From the NCBI GenBank assembly GCA_038527215.1, contig JBCBGC010000001.1, forward strand, positions 128,426-192,425: a DNA stretch of 64,000 bases, read 5' to 3'. Below are positions 49,297 to 57,631 of this stretch, one piece after another (positions within the stretch are counted from its first letter, which is position 1; each line of letters begins with the position of its first letter). The notes beneath the pieces were generated by a model that saw only the letters and a list, made by a program, of their open reading frames with translations, was not told where the DNA came from and searched no databases. Origin of the DNA: JAWPMV01 sp038527215. Its GTDB lineage: Bacteria; Bacteroidota; Bacteroidia; J057. The position numbers were made by a program, and so were the translations under genes.

Positions 49297-52110
49297 TTAG
49301 CGTGTCAGGTACATATTCCGCTCATTATAAGCCTTCACAAAGAAGGGGTCTTTCAAATCCTTGATGAAGTAAATTTTCTCTCCGGTAGATTTCATCTCTG
49401 GCCCGAGCGCTTTGTCGACATTCGGGAATTTGTGGAAAGAGAAGACTGGCACCTTGATGGCGAAGCCTTTCAACTGCGGATTGAAGTTGAAATCCTTCAT
49501 CTTGTGCGTACCCAGCATAAACTTGGTGGCGTAGTTGACGTAAGGTTCCTGGTGCGCTTTGGCGATAAAAGGAACCGTCCGGCTAGCTCTGGGGTTGGCT
49601 TCGATGATATACACCTCTTCATCCTTGACTGCAAACTGAATATTGATCAGACCTTTGATCTCCATGGCCAGGGCGAGTTTCTTGCTGATTTTTTCTACCT
49701 CAGCAATCACCTTTTTACTCAACTTAAAGGGGGGCAATACCGCCATAGAATCTCCAGAGTGAATGCCTGCCGGTTCGATGTGTTCCATCATGCCGATCAG
49801 GTGTACTTCTTCTCCATCGCAGATGGCATCTACCTCCCCTTCGATCCCTCCATCCAGGAAGTGGTCAACCAGCACTTTATTGCCAGGGACTTCTCCGAGG
49901 ATTTTGATCACGTGGCGGGTGAGTTCTTCATCGTTGATGACGATCCGCATGTTTTGTCCACCTAGCACGTAGGAAGGACGCACCAGGACAGGATAGCCTA
50001 CCCGCTGGGCAATGGCGATGGCTTCTTCGGCATTTTCTGCTACCCCGAAGTCTGGATAAGGAATTTCCAAGTTTTTGAGGAGTTCGCTAAAGCGCCCGCG
50101 GTCCTCGGCCATGTCCATCATGTCGTAGCTGGTGCCCAGAATCGGGATGCCGTGGCGGTGCAGTTTTTCTGCCAATTTCAGCGCTGTCTGCCCACCCAGC
50201 TGAACGATCACGCCGATCGGCTTTTCATGCTCGATGATATCGAAAATATGCTCCCAGAAAACTGGTTCGAAATAGAGTTTATCGGAAATGTTGAAGTCGG
50301 TGGAAACCGTCTCCGGGTTACAGTTGATCATGATGGTTTCATAGCCCATCTCTTTGGCAGCGAGTACCCCGTGGACACAGCAGTAGTCAAACTCAATGCC
50401 CTGACCGATGCGGTTAGGCCCGGAGCCAAAGACCACCACTTTAGGCTTATCCGATACTACGGATTCATTTTCTCCGTCAAAAGTGGAGTAGTAGTAAGGC
50501 GTTTCTGCCTTAAACTCCGCTGCACAGGTGTCCACCAGTTTGTAAACGCGCTTCACGCCCTGGTCGTACCGCTTTTTCCGTACTTCACTTTCCAGGCAGC
50601 CCAGCAAATGGGCGATCTGCCGGTCGGCATACCCATTTTTCTTCGCTTCGAGCATTACCTCTTGCGGGATGTTTTCAATGGTATACTGGCTGATCTCTTT
50701 TTCCAGGATGACCAGGTATTCGATTTGGCGGAGGAACCAATAATCAATTTTAGTGGCTTCATGAACCGCCTTGAGCGGTACGCCCAGGTGCATGGCGTCC
50801 TTGATATGGAAAAGACGGTTGTCGGAAGGCTCGCGCAGGCTGAGCATAATCTGCTCCAGGTCGCGCAATTCCTTGCCATCCGCTCCCATGCCATTGCGAT
50901 TGATTTCGAGGGATTGACAAGCCTTTTGAAGCGCCTCGTTGAAGCTCCGGCCGATGGACATGACTTCACCTACCGCTTTCATACCCAGGCCAAGGCGAGG
51001 ATCCGCTCCTGGGAACTTGGCGAAGTTCCAGCGCGGGATTTTCACCACTACATAATCCAAAGAAGGCTCGAAGAAAGCAGAAGTATTTTTGGTAATCTGG
51101 TTCGGGAGTTCGTCCAGGCGATAGCCTACGGCGAGTTTGGCGGCGATCCGTGCAATGGGATAACCCGTAGCTTTAGAAGCCAGGGCGGAGGACCTACTTA
51201 CCCGGGGGTTGATCTCAATGATGATGATATCCCCATTGGCTGGATTGACCGAAAACTGTACGTTACACCCTCCTGCAAAATCGCCCAGTTCATCCAGTAC
51301 CATGAAGGCGTAGTTCCGCATCATTTGGTAGGTGGTGTCGGGTAGGGTCATCGCAGGGGCTACGGTGATGGAGTCTCCGGTATGAATCCCCATAGGATCG
51401 AAGTTTTCAATGGTACAAACCACGATCTTGTTTCCGGCGCGGTCTCGCATGACCTCCAACTCATACTCCTTCCAGCCAAAGATGCTTTGCTCTACCAGGA
51501 CCTCATGGATAGGACTAGCCTGTAATCCCCGGGTGAGCAAGGTATCGTAGTCTTTTTCTTCATTGACAAAAGCGCCGCCATAACCTCCCATGGTAAAAGA
51601 AGGGCGGATGACCAGGGGGAAGCCAATCCGCTGAGCGATTTCTTTGCCTCTCAGAAAAGAGTTGGCCGTTTCCGCCTGGCACACCGGAATCTCCAATTCA
51701 TGCATGGTCATCCGGAAGGTCTCGCGGTCTTCAGCTTTGTTGATCGCCGAGATGTCAGCCCCGATGATTTTTACCCCGTATTTTTCCCACAAGCCTGCTT
51801 TCTCACATTCTATCGCGAGGTTCAAGGCGGTTTGACCTCCCATCGTAGGCAGTACCGCATCGATCTTTTGCTTCTGCAAAATCTGTTCAATGGAAGCCAC
51901 TTCCAGGGGAAGGAGATACACATCATCTGCAGTAACCGGGTCCGTCATAATGGTGGCCGGATTGGAATTGATCAAGGCTACTCTAACGCCTTCTTCCCGC
52001 AATGCGAGGGAAGCCTGAGAACCGGAATAATCAAACTCACAAGCCTGGCCGATAACAATGGGTCCGCTGCCTATAATGAGCACGGATTTTAGAGAAGAAT
52101 CTAATGGCAT
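49297..52110 (-). CDS. carB: Carbamoyl-phosphate synthase large subunit (short form)
   Basis: 937 residues. Two homologous ATP-grasp halves: first half with GSGPIVIGQACEFDYSGSQA, PTMGGQTALNLA and RSSALASKATGYPIA; second half with GSGPNRIGQGIEFDYCCVHG, QLGGQTALKLA and RASRTVPFIAKA. The protein ends at residue 937, so the about 130-residue C-terminal MGS domain that binds UMP and ornithine in E. coli CarB is missing; this short form is known in other Bacteroidota. Makes carbamoyl phosphate with CarA for pyrimidines and arginine. No carA adjacent. Confidence 0.97.
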   Translation of the reverse strand: MPLDSSLKSVLIIGSGPIVIGQACEFDYSGSQASLALREEGVRVALINSNPATIMTDPVTADDVYLLPLEVASIEQILQKQKIDAVLPTMGGQTALNLAIECEKAGLWEKYGVKIIGADISAINKAEDRETFRMTMHELEIPVCQAETANSFLRGKEIAQRIGFPLVIRPSFTMGGYGGAFVNEEKDYDTLLTRGLQASPIHEVLVEQSIFGWKEYELEVMRDRAGNKIVVCTIENFDPMGIHTGDSITVAPAMTLPDTTYQMMRNYAFMVLDELGDFAGGCNVQFSVNPANGDIIIIEINPRVSRSSALASKATGYPIARIAAKLAVGYRLDELPNQITKNTSAFFEPSLDYVVVKIPRWNFAKFPGADPRLGLGMKAVGEVMSIGRSFNEALQKACQSLEINRNGMGADGKELRDLEQIMLSLREPSDNRLFHIKDAMHLGVPLKAVHEATKIDYWFLRQIEYLVILEKEISQYTIENIPQEVMLEAKKNGYADRQIAHLLGCLESEVRKKRYDQGVKRVYKLVDTCAAEFKAETPYYYSTFDGENESVVSDKPKVVVFGSGPNRIGQGIEFDYCCVHGVLAAKEMGYETIMINCNPETVSTDFNISDKLYFEPVFWEHIFDIIEHEKPIGVIVQLGGQTALKLAEKLHRHGIPILGTSYDMMDMAEDRGRFSELLKNLEIPYPDFGVAENAEEAIAIAQRVGYPVLVRPSYVLGGQNMRIVINDEELTRHVIKILGEVPGNKVLVDHFLDGGIEGEVDAICDGEEVHLIGMMEHIEPAGIHSGDSMAVLPPFKLSKKVIAEVEKISKKLALAMEIKGLINIQFAVKDEEVYIIEANPRASRTVPFIAKAHQEPYVNYATKFMLGTHKMKDFNFNPQLKGFAIKVPVFSFHKFPNVDKALGPEMKSTGEKIYFIKDLKDPFFVKAYNERNMYLTR

Positions 52111-52269
52111 GAGGATAAATTTCGCGCAAAGTTAGTAGGATTGAGGCGAATCCAAAAAGGGTTTGCAGGAAAAATCCACTCATGCAGGGGATTTCAACAA
52201 AGTGTGGAAAAAAAACGAAGGTCAAAAGCCGGTTTTTTAGCGCTTTGGCGCTTCGAGGAGAGAAAAAGC

Positions 52270-52305
52270 AGTAAGCCGGACTTTATGATCAAAGTCCGGC
52301 TTACT
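52270..52305 (-). terminator. Terminator of the beta-propeller-like gene
   Basis: Perfect 15-bp stem AGTAAGCCGGACTTT/AAAGTCCGGCTTACT with a 6-nt loop; on the minus strand it is followed by GCTTTTTCTC. The stop codon of the 52328-53821 gene is about 20 bp upstream. Confidence 0.8.
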
Positions 52306-52327
52306 CGTTTATCTTGGTCGAACGTGC

Positions 52328-53821
52328 TTAATCATCTTTTGTATCCTTTAACCCCACTGCGTTTCGACCCTGAGGGTAAATAGCAGGCGTCATGGTTTGG
52401 CGTGTCTTTTTGTGATCGACTGTTTGGAGTTTGGGCCAGTTGTACTGGAAGGCGCTGATAAAGAGATCGGATTCACTCTGAGCGCTCAGCATCCTTTTAC
52501 CCAGATGCAGATGAAGCGGGAAAGTTCCGGAAATAAATACCTGTCCGTTTTCCTGCCAGGCAACAGAAGCCAACTTGCATCCATTGAGGCCAGGCCAGGT
52601 ATGCATGATAGGCTGCTCAACTGCCTGTCCGAAAAATAACCAGGCGGGTTCTAATACCGGGCTAGGATTGAACAGGCTTTCCTTACCCCAGTTCAGTTGA
52701 CCGCTGTAGGCCAGGTTGACCATCCAGTTTCCGTCTGGTAGGGAAAAAAAATGGCTCCCATGCTCCCAACTCAGGGTAGAGCGAGATTGAATGACATCCA
52801 GGGCTTCACCAGAGGGCAGAAATCTCAGGATGACTACATCCTGATCCTTTGGGCCACTGGTGGCCAGGTGTCCTTGTGGGGTATTCCAGCTGCCGGAAAA
52901 ATTGCCCAACAGGCACACGCGGCCTGTTGGGTCTACAACAAGGTCCTGCCCTTGATCAAATTGAGAAGGGTGCAGGTGTGTATCGTCATTCCCTCCCTGG
53001 TGGACCCAGTTCAGGTAGCCTTTAGCGTTAAACTGGGCGAGGAACCAGTCCTCAGGCCCCTGAGCACGTAAGTTTTTACCCGGAAAACTCGCCTGACCTT
53101 CAAAAAAACCCGTCAGGTGAATGTTGCCTTTTCCGTCGGCAGCCAGGGCAGAAACATGATCCTGGCCTTTACCGCCGAAGGTGATCAGACGGGGCTGTAC
53201 CTGACGAGGAGGCAAATGCAGCAGAAAAACATCTCTTTTTCCCCGCGAGGCTGCCTGCTGGTTCCCTACGCTAATGCCATGCAAATAGTCTCCCCCTAAC
53301 CAAATATTGCCCAAAGGGTCTATGGCCATATCATGTAAGAATTGAGGTCCTATTCCGCCAAAATGTTGGCAACTGAGGACTTTTCCTACTGGTTCTATGC
53401 GCGCCAAAAAGATGTCTTTCCCCTCGGCCGGAGTAACGTTCAGTTCGTGTCCTTCAGTGGCAAAACTTCCCTGGATTTCTCCGCCCATCCAAATGTCTCC
53501 CCGAGCGTCCAGGAGCAGCGCTTTTACTTCCATACCCCCGGTACTGGACCAGGTTTTGTCAAAAATTAGCTCTCCATTCGCCTGAAAGACAGTGAGTTGT
53601 ATGATGGGGTTGAGACCAGGCTCCGGGAAGGCGGTTACGGCCGTCCAAAGGCGGCCCTGCTGGTCAGTAAGGCTAAATTGGGTAGGGCTGTAATAATGGC
53701 CGAAGCCTTGTTGGTACCAAAGGTTTTCCTGGGCCTGAAGGGATACAGGTCCCCTCAGCAACCCTAAAGAAAGAAATAGGGTCAAGAAACAAGGAACAGA
53801 AAAGTTGAATGCTTTCAGCAT
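52328..53821 (-). CDS. Hypothetical secreted repeat (beta-propeller-like) protein
   Basis: 497 residues from the ATG at 53819-53821, which puts a signal peptide at the N-terminus. The body has SBBP-type repeats: about six segments of the form W..GG......H....D..GN....G....., for example DMAIDPLGNIWLGGDYL and ALAADGKGNIHLTGFFEG. These usually fold as a beta-propeller and often occur in T9SS-exported proteins, but I see no clear sorting domain. Function unknown. Confidence 0.75.
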   Translation of the reverse strand: MLKAFNFSVPCFLTLFLSLGLLRGPVSLQAQENLWYQQGFGHYYSPTQFSLTDQQGRLWTAVTAFPEPGLNPIIQLTVFQANGELIFDKTWSSTGGMEVKALLLDARGDIWMGGEIQGSFATEGHELNVTPAEGKDIFLARIEPVGKVLSCQHFGGIGPQFLHDMAIDPLGNIWLGGDYLHGISVGNQQAASRGKRDVFLLHLPPRQVQPRLITFGGKGQDHVSALAADGKGNIHLTGFFEGQASFPGKNLRAQGPEDWFLAQFNAKGYLNWVHQGGNDDTHLHPSQFDQGQDLVVDPTGRVCLLGNFSGSWNTPQGHLATSGPKDQDVVILRFLPSGEALDVIQSRSTLSWEHGSHFFSLPDGNWMVNLAYSGQLNWGKESLFNPSPVLEPAWLFFGQAVEQPIMHTWPGLNGCKLASVAWQENGQVFISGTFPLHLHLGKRMLSAQSESDLFISAFQYNWPKLQTVDHKKTRQTMTPAIYPQGRNAVGLKDTKDD

Positions 53822-54272
53822 GGTTTTTGTTCTGCTACAGCTGTAGCGGGTGAAAAGGGCGTACAAGAAAAAAGGTGGTCCTCCCAGCATGAGAGGGCCA
53901 CTAGTGTTTAGTGATGCGAAATGATATTTCGGGAATCAAGGGATATTAAGACGATTGAGCTTATTCTGGATAGCATGGAAAAAGGGTTCAAACGAACAAT
54001 GGGTTTTCGGATGGACCTGGAATTACCTATGAGCAACAATCGATACTTCAATCTCTGGATTATTTTATATCCAAACAAATCTCCTCGTTTAAATGGTTTT
54101 TTTTTGTGTGCCATTGGTTATTCCGCTACATTATCTGGCAGGCGTCAGCATACGTAATCCTTTGATTTCAAGCCTTGAGAACCAAAAAACCTCACCATTC
54201 GACCTTGACTATCTTGATTGCGAACCCTATTTTTGCGCGTCTGAATGTTAAACCCCAAACGAAGTTCCGCCT
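53822..54272. other. Intergenic region before queA
   Basis: No gene called. A GTGG...CCAC hairpin sits near 53875-53902. A 78-codon + strand frame (53921-54157) has no recognised motif and an ordinary composition; I leave it out. The right end contains the queA promoter. Confidence 0.45.
54204..54235 (+). promoter_or_regulatory. Bacteroidota-type promoter of queA
   Basis: TATTTTTG (54228-54235) matches TAnnTTTG exactly, with CTTG (54204-54207) 20 bp upstream as the -33 box. About 38 bp before the queA start. Confidence 0.6.
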
Positions 54273-55331
54273 ATGGCAATGAAATTGTCCGCCTTCAACT
54301 TTGAAATCCCTGAAGAACTCATGGCTTTACATCCCGCCGAATCCAGGGACGAAGCAAGGATGATGGTTGCCCACCGGGATACCGGCGAGATTGAGCACCG
54401 AGGTTTTCGGGATATTCTGGAATATTTTGACGAAGGCGATGTGATCGTCCTGAACGATACCAAAGTATTTCCGGCCCGTCTGATTGGACAAAAAGAGAAA
54501 ACCGGTGCCAAGATCGAAGTCTTTTTATTAAGAGAGTTGAACGCCAAGCAAAAGCTCTGGGATGTATTGGTAGAGCCTGCCCGTAAAATCCGGGTGGGGA
54601 ACAAGCTCTTTTTTGGGGAGAATGACCTGGTGGCAGAAGTGGTGGATAATACTACTTCCCGCGGTCGTACGATCCGGTTTTTGTACGACGGAGAAAATGA
54701 AGAACTCCACTCCCTGATCGATAAATTGGGCAGGACGCCCATCCCTCCCTATATCGCAGAGAAAAGAGAAGAGGAGCCCGGAGACCGGGAGTCCTACCAA
54801 ACGGTCTATGCCCGCTCCGTAGGAGCGGTAGCCGCGCCTACGGCAGGCCTGCACTTCACCCGCGAATTGCTGAAGCGCTTTGAGCTGAAAGGCGTGGAAC
54901 AAGCCATGCTTACCCTACATGTAGGCATTGGTGCCTTCAACCCGGTAGAGGTGGAAGACTTGTCCAAGCACCGGATGGATTCAGAATACTATGTGATTCC
55001 TGAAGAAACCAAAGACATGGTGAACAACGCCAAGAACGAGAAAAGGAAAGTTCTTTCCGTTGGTACTTCTACCATGCGTAGCCTGGAGTCTGCGGTTTCG
55101 GCCAGTCGTATGCTGAATCCTGCTGAAGGATGGACGGATAAGTTTATCTATCCCCCTTATGAGTTTCATATCTCCAACTGTTTCCTGACCAATTTTCACC
55201 CACCCAAATCTACCCTGATGATGATGGTGGCGGCTTTCATGGATTATGATTTCATGATGCGCTGTTATGAAGAAGCGGTCAAGGAAAAATATCGGTTTTA
55301 CGGGTACGGAGATGCCATGCTAGTCCTGTAA
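54273..55331 (+). CDS. queA: tRNA preQ1(34) S-adenosylmethionine ribosyltransferase-isomerase
   Basis: 352 residues, full length. QueA adds epoxycyclopentanediol to preQ1 at position 34 of GUN tRNAs (Asn, Asp, His, Tyr), making epoxyqueuosine. Motifs: YELP-like start FNFEIPEELMALHPAESRD, VLNDTKVFPARLIG, PPYI, QTVYARSVGAVAAPTAGLHFT, and NFHPPKSTLMMMVAAF. ispD follows 3 bp later. Confidence 0.97.
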   Translation: MAMKLSAFNFEIPEELMALHPAESRDEARMMVAHRDTGEIEHRGFRDILEYFDEGDVIVLNDTKVFPARLIGQKEKTGAKIEVFLLRELNAKQKLWDVLVEPARKIRVGNKLFFGENDLVAEVVDNTTSRGRTIRFLYDGENEELHSLIDKLGRTPIPPYIAEKREEEPGDRESYQTVYARSVGAVAAPTAGLHFTRELLKRFELKGVEQAMLTLHVGIGAFNPVEVEDLSKHRMDSEYYVIPEETKDMVNNAKNEKRKVLSVGTSTMRSLESAVSASRMLNPAEGWTDKFIYPPYEFHISNCFLTNFHPPKSTLMMMVAAFMDYDFMMRCYEEAVKEKYRFYGYGDAMLVL

Positions 55332-55333
55332 GG

Positions 55334-56038
55334 ATGCAAAAGGCAGCTGTCATTGTAGCTGGGGGTAGAGGAACGCGCATGGGTTCCTCTACCCCCAAGC
55401 AATTTTTACCCCTTTCGGGGATTCCTATCTTGGTGCGGACCCTCAAAGCCTTTCTGGAATGGGATGAAAAAATGCTGGTAGCTTTGGTCTTACCGGAAGC
55501 CTTTCTGATGGACTGGTATAAGCTGAGCAGTCAATATCTGAGAACAGATGAGGCCAGTAGGATCTTTTTGGCAAAAGGCGGGGCCTCCCGCACCGAATCC
55601 GTGGAGGCTGGATTACACCTCCTCGCCAAAGAGATCGAAAATTCGGCTGCTTGTTTGGTCGCCATTCATGATGGGGTGCGGCCCTTTATTTTTGAAAAGG
55701 TGCTGCATGCCGCTTACCAAATGGCAGAAACAGCAGGGGCCGCGGTGGTCTGTGTGCCTGTCAAAGCCTCCCTCAGAAGGCAACAAGAAGATGGAGGAAG
55801 TGAGGCCGTGGACCGTAGCGAGTATTGGGAAGTCCAAACCCCTCAAATCTTCTATTTGGCACAAATACTAGATGCTTTTGCCAGGCGTCCCCACAATCAA
55901 TTCACGGATGATGCCAGCCTCTACCAGGCTATGGGAGGACGGATTTCTATCTGTGAGGGGAGCTATGACAACATTAAGGTAACTACCCCCGGGGATATGT
56001 TTGTGGCAGAAGAAATCCTGAAACGAAATCAGACATAA
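55334..56038 (+). CDS. ispD: 2-C-methyl-D-erythritol 4-phosphate cytidylyltransferase
   Basis: 234 residues. Nucleotidyltransferase motif VAGGRGTRMGSSTPKQFLPL at the N-terminus, then HDGVRPF, and VQTPQIFYLAQI with TDDASLYQAMG near the C-terminus: the full MEP-pathway IspD set. Second gene of the queA-ispD pair; converges on the membrane protein gene at 56042. Confidence 0.95.
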   Translation: MQKAAVIVAGGRGTRMGSSTPKQFLPLSGIPILVRTLKAFLEWDEKMLVALVLPEAFLMDWYKLSSQYLRTDEASRIFLAKGGASRTESVEAGLHLLAKEIENSAACLVAIHDGVRPFIFEKVLHAAYQMAETAGAAVVCVPVKASLRRQQEDGGSEAVDRSEYWEVQTPQIFYLAQILDAFARRPHNQFTDDASLYQAMGGRISICEGSYDNIKVTTPGDMFVAEEILKRNQT

Positions 56039-56041
56039 GGG

Positions 56042-56878
56042 TTATTTCCCGGTTCGGGCGAGGGCATCCAGTAAGGAAAGCGCCTGTTTCTGATAAGGGT
56101 GGCCCTGTTGCTGCTGAATCCCTTGCAACACCTCCCGGGCTTGGGCCCAGTCCTCCTTGCGGAGCCAAATCAGGGCTTTATACCAACTGGCCATATCATA
56201 GAAGTAGCTGTTGACCGAAACCTCGTCCAGGTTTTGCAGCGCTTTTTCCCAGGCTTCCGCTTCCATATAGAGGATGCCTATGTAAAGAGAAGCCTCGGAA
56301 GGGTGGACAAAAGCAATTTCCTGCCTGAGAGCCAGGAGTTGATCCAGGGCTTGGGGCGCCTGTTCCAAATAGGCCCACTTGGCCTGAATCCAGGCCGAGT
56401 CTTCCAAAGTAGCCTGGGCCCTTACCTGAGCTACCGGTCGCTCATAGTATAAGGCAAAATATCCTTCTCCAGAGCGGGGTGGAGGAGAAGAGAAGAAATA
56501 AAAGGGCAAGGCGATCAACACCATGGCCGCCACGGCCACGCCCCACTTCCAAAAAGGCACCCGGCGGATAAAGGGCATCTCTTGGCTGGGCGGAACCGGA
56601 GGCGCTCCATATAGTTCAGGATGCTCTGCCTCCAATTGTTGATAAGCGTGGGCCAGATCAATATCTGAAGGCCCTAATTTTTGTAATAATTGATTGAGCC
56701 GGGCACGTTCCGGGCTGTAGGCAGTCGCGCGTATCAGGGTATGCATGCGCAAATGGACCTGTACCTCTTTTCTAAAGGGCAGGTCATTCTGACACCTTTG
56801 TTCAAAGGCTTTACGTGCAGCCTCGCTCAACTGCCCGTGTAGGTACTGTTCTATCCATTCATGGGTTGAATCAGCCAT
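56042..56878 (-). CDS. Membrane protein with N-terminal cytoplasmic domain, probable anti-sigma-like partner
   Basis: 278 residues. N-terminal about 90 residues are cytoplasmic (EWIEQYLHGQLSEAARKAFEQ resembles anti-sigma or zinc-finger-less sigma-binding starts), one membrane segment about 110-128, then an external TPR-like helical domain (about 140-278). It overlaps the upstream sigma-factor gene by 8 bp, the typical arrangement of a sigma/anti-sigma pair; this architecture is common in Saprospiria. Confidence 0.65.
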   Translation of the reverse strand: MADSTHEWIEQYLHGQLSEAARKAFEQRCQNDLPFRKEVQVHLRMHTLIRATAYSPERARLNQLLQKLGPSDIDLAHAYQQLEAEHPELYGAPPVPPSQEMPFIRRVPFWKWGVAVAAMVLIALPFYFFSSPPPRSGEGYFALYYERPVAQVRAQATLEDSAWIQAKWAYLEQAPQALDQLLALRQEIAFVHPSEASLYIGILYMEAEAWEKALQNLDEVSVNSYFYDMASWYKALIWLRKEDWAQAREVLQGIQQQQGHPYQKQALSLLDALARTGK

Positions 56879-57476
56879 GCGCTTGCTTATGAGAAGATTG
56901 CGATTTCTTGATCTGTTTTTTCAAGCGTTCCATGCACTTATATTTCTGAGAGGAAGCCGAACGAGCATTTTTTAAGCCTAACTTTTGAGCGACTGTTTCC
57001 AGGTCATAACCCCAGTATTCCGTGTCCCAAAGTAACTGCCGGCATTTTTCTCCTAGCTCGAAAATCAGCTCCTTTAAATGGGTGACTTCTTCTTCCAGGA
57101 TGAGTTTCTGTAAAAAGCTTTTGGCTTCCATCGGCAAATTGGGGATTTCGTAAATCCACTTGATACTTGCCTTATGTGTCGTCTTCCGCCGAAGCTTATC
57201 ACCGCATTTATGTTCAAAAATCTGAAATAAAAAGGTAAAGACCTTACTTCTGCCTTCAAATTTTCCTTTTACCACGCTTTCTCTTAGTCCGATAATGGCA
57301 TCTGCATAGGCCTCAGCAGCCTCTTCCCGGCTGAGCTGGTATTTCTCCATACCCCGGTAGATCAAGCCCAAGTACTGCTGGTATAACCAATTGATCATCC
57401 GCTCCTGTTGGACTCGGCTTCCCTTCAGTTGGTCGAGGATTTGGGGGTCAGAATATGTTTTTTTCTTGCGATTCAT
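56871..57476 (-). CDS. Sigma-70 family RNA polymerase sigma factor (ECF type)
   Basis: 201 residues. Region 2 around EAYADAIIGLRESVVKGKFEGRSKV with the FTFLFQIFEHKCGDKLRRK DNA-contact helix, and region 4 around RQLLWDTEYWGYDLETVAQKLGLKNA. Co-transcribed with the overlapping membrane protein gene. It is divergent from the beta-helix surface protein gene at 57632, which with the TPR-CHAT gene is a candidate target. Confidence 0.85.
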   Translation of the reverse strand: MNRKKKTYSDPQILDQLKGSRVQQERMINWLYQQYLGLIYRGMEKYQLSREEAAEAYADAIIGLRESVVKGKFEGRSKVFTFLFQIFEHKCGDKLRRKTTHKASIKWIYEIPNLPMEAKSFLQKLILEEEVTHLKELIFELGEKCRQLLWDTEYWGYDLETVAQKLGLKNARSASSQKYKCMERLKKQIKKSQSSHKQAHG

Positions 57477-57631
57477 GTTGAATCTCAGGTGGTTGCGATT
57501 TTTTTTAACAAAAAGGGGTGATGTAGGGAGTCCGGGCGCGACACATTCTTCTACATAACCAACAGTCAGTCCCTGTATTTAGTATTTCAATATTTAAATT
57601 TTTTCCAAACTGAATCAACACTACCCCTGGC

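Noticed and set aside
50152..51345. 397-codon + strand frame inside carB
   Set aside because: Antisense shadow of a highly conserved gene; codon pattern follows the carB frame.
53921..54157. 78-codon + strand frame before queA
   Set aside because: No recognisable motif or partner; kept as unannotated intergenic sequence.
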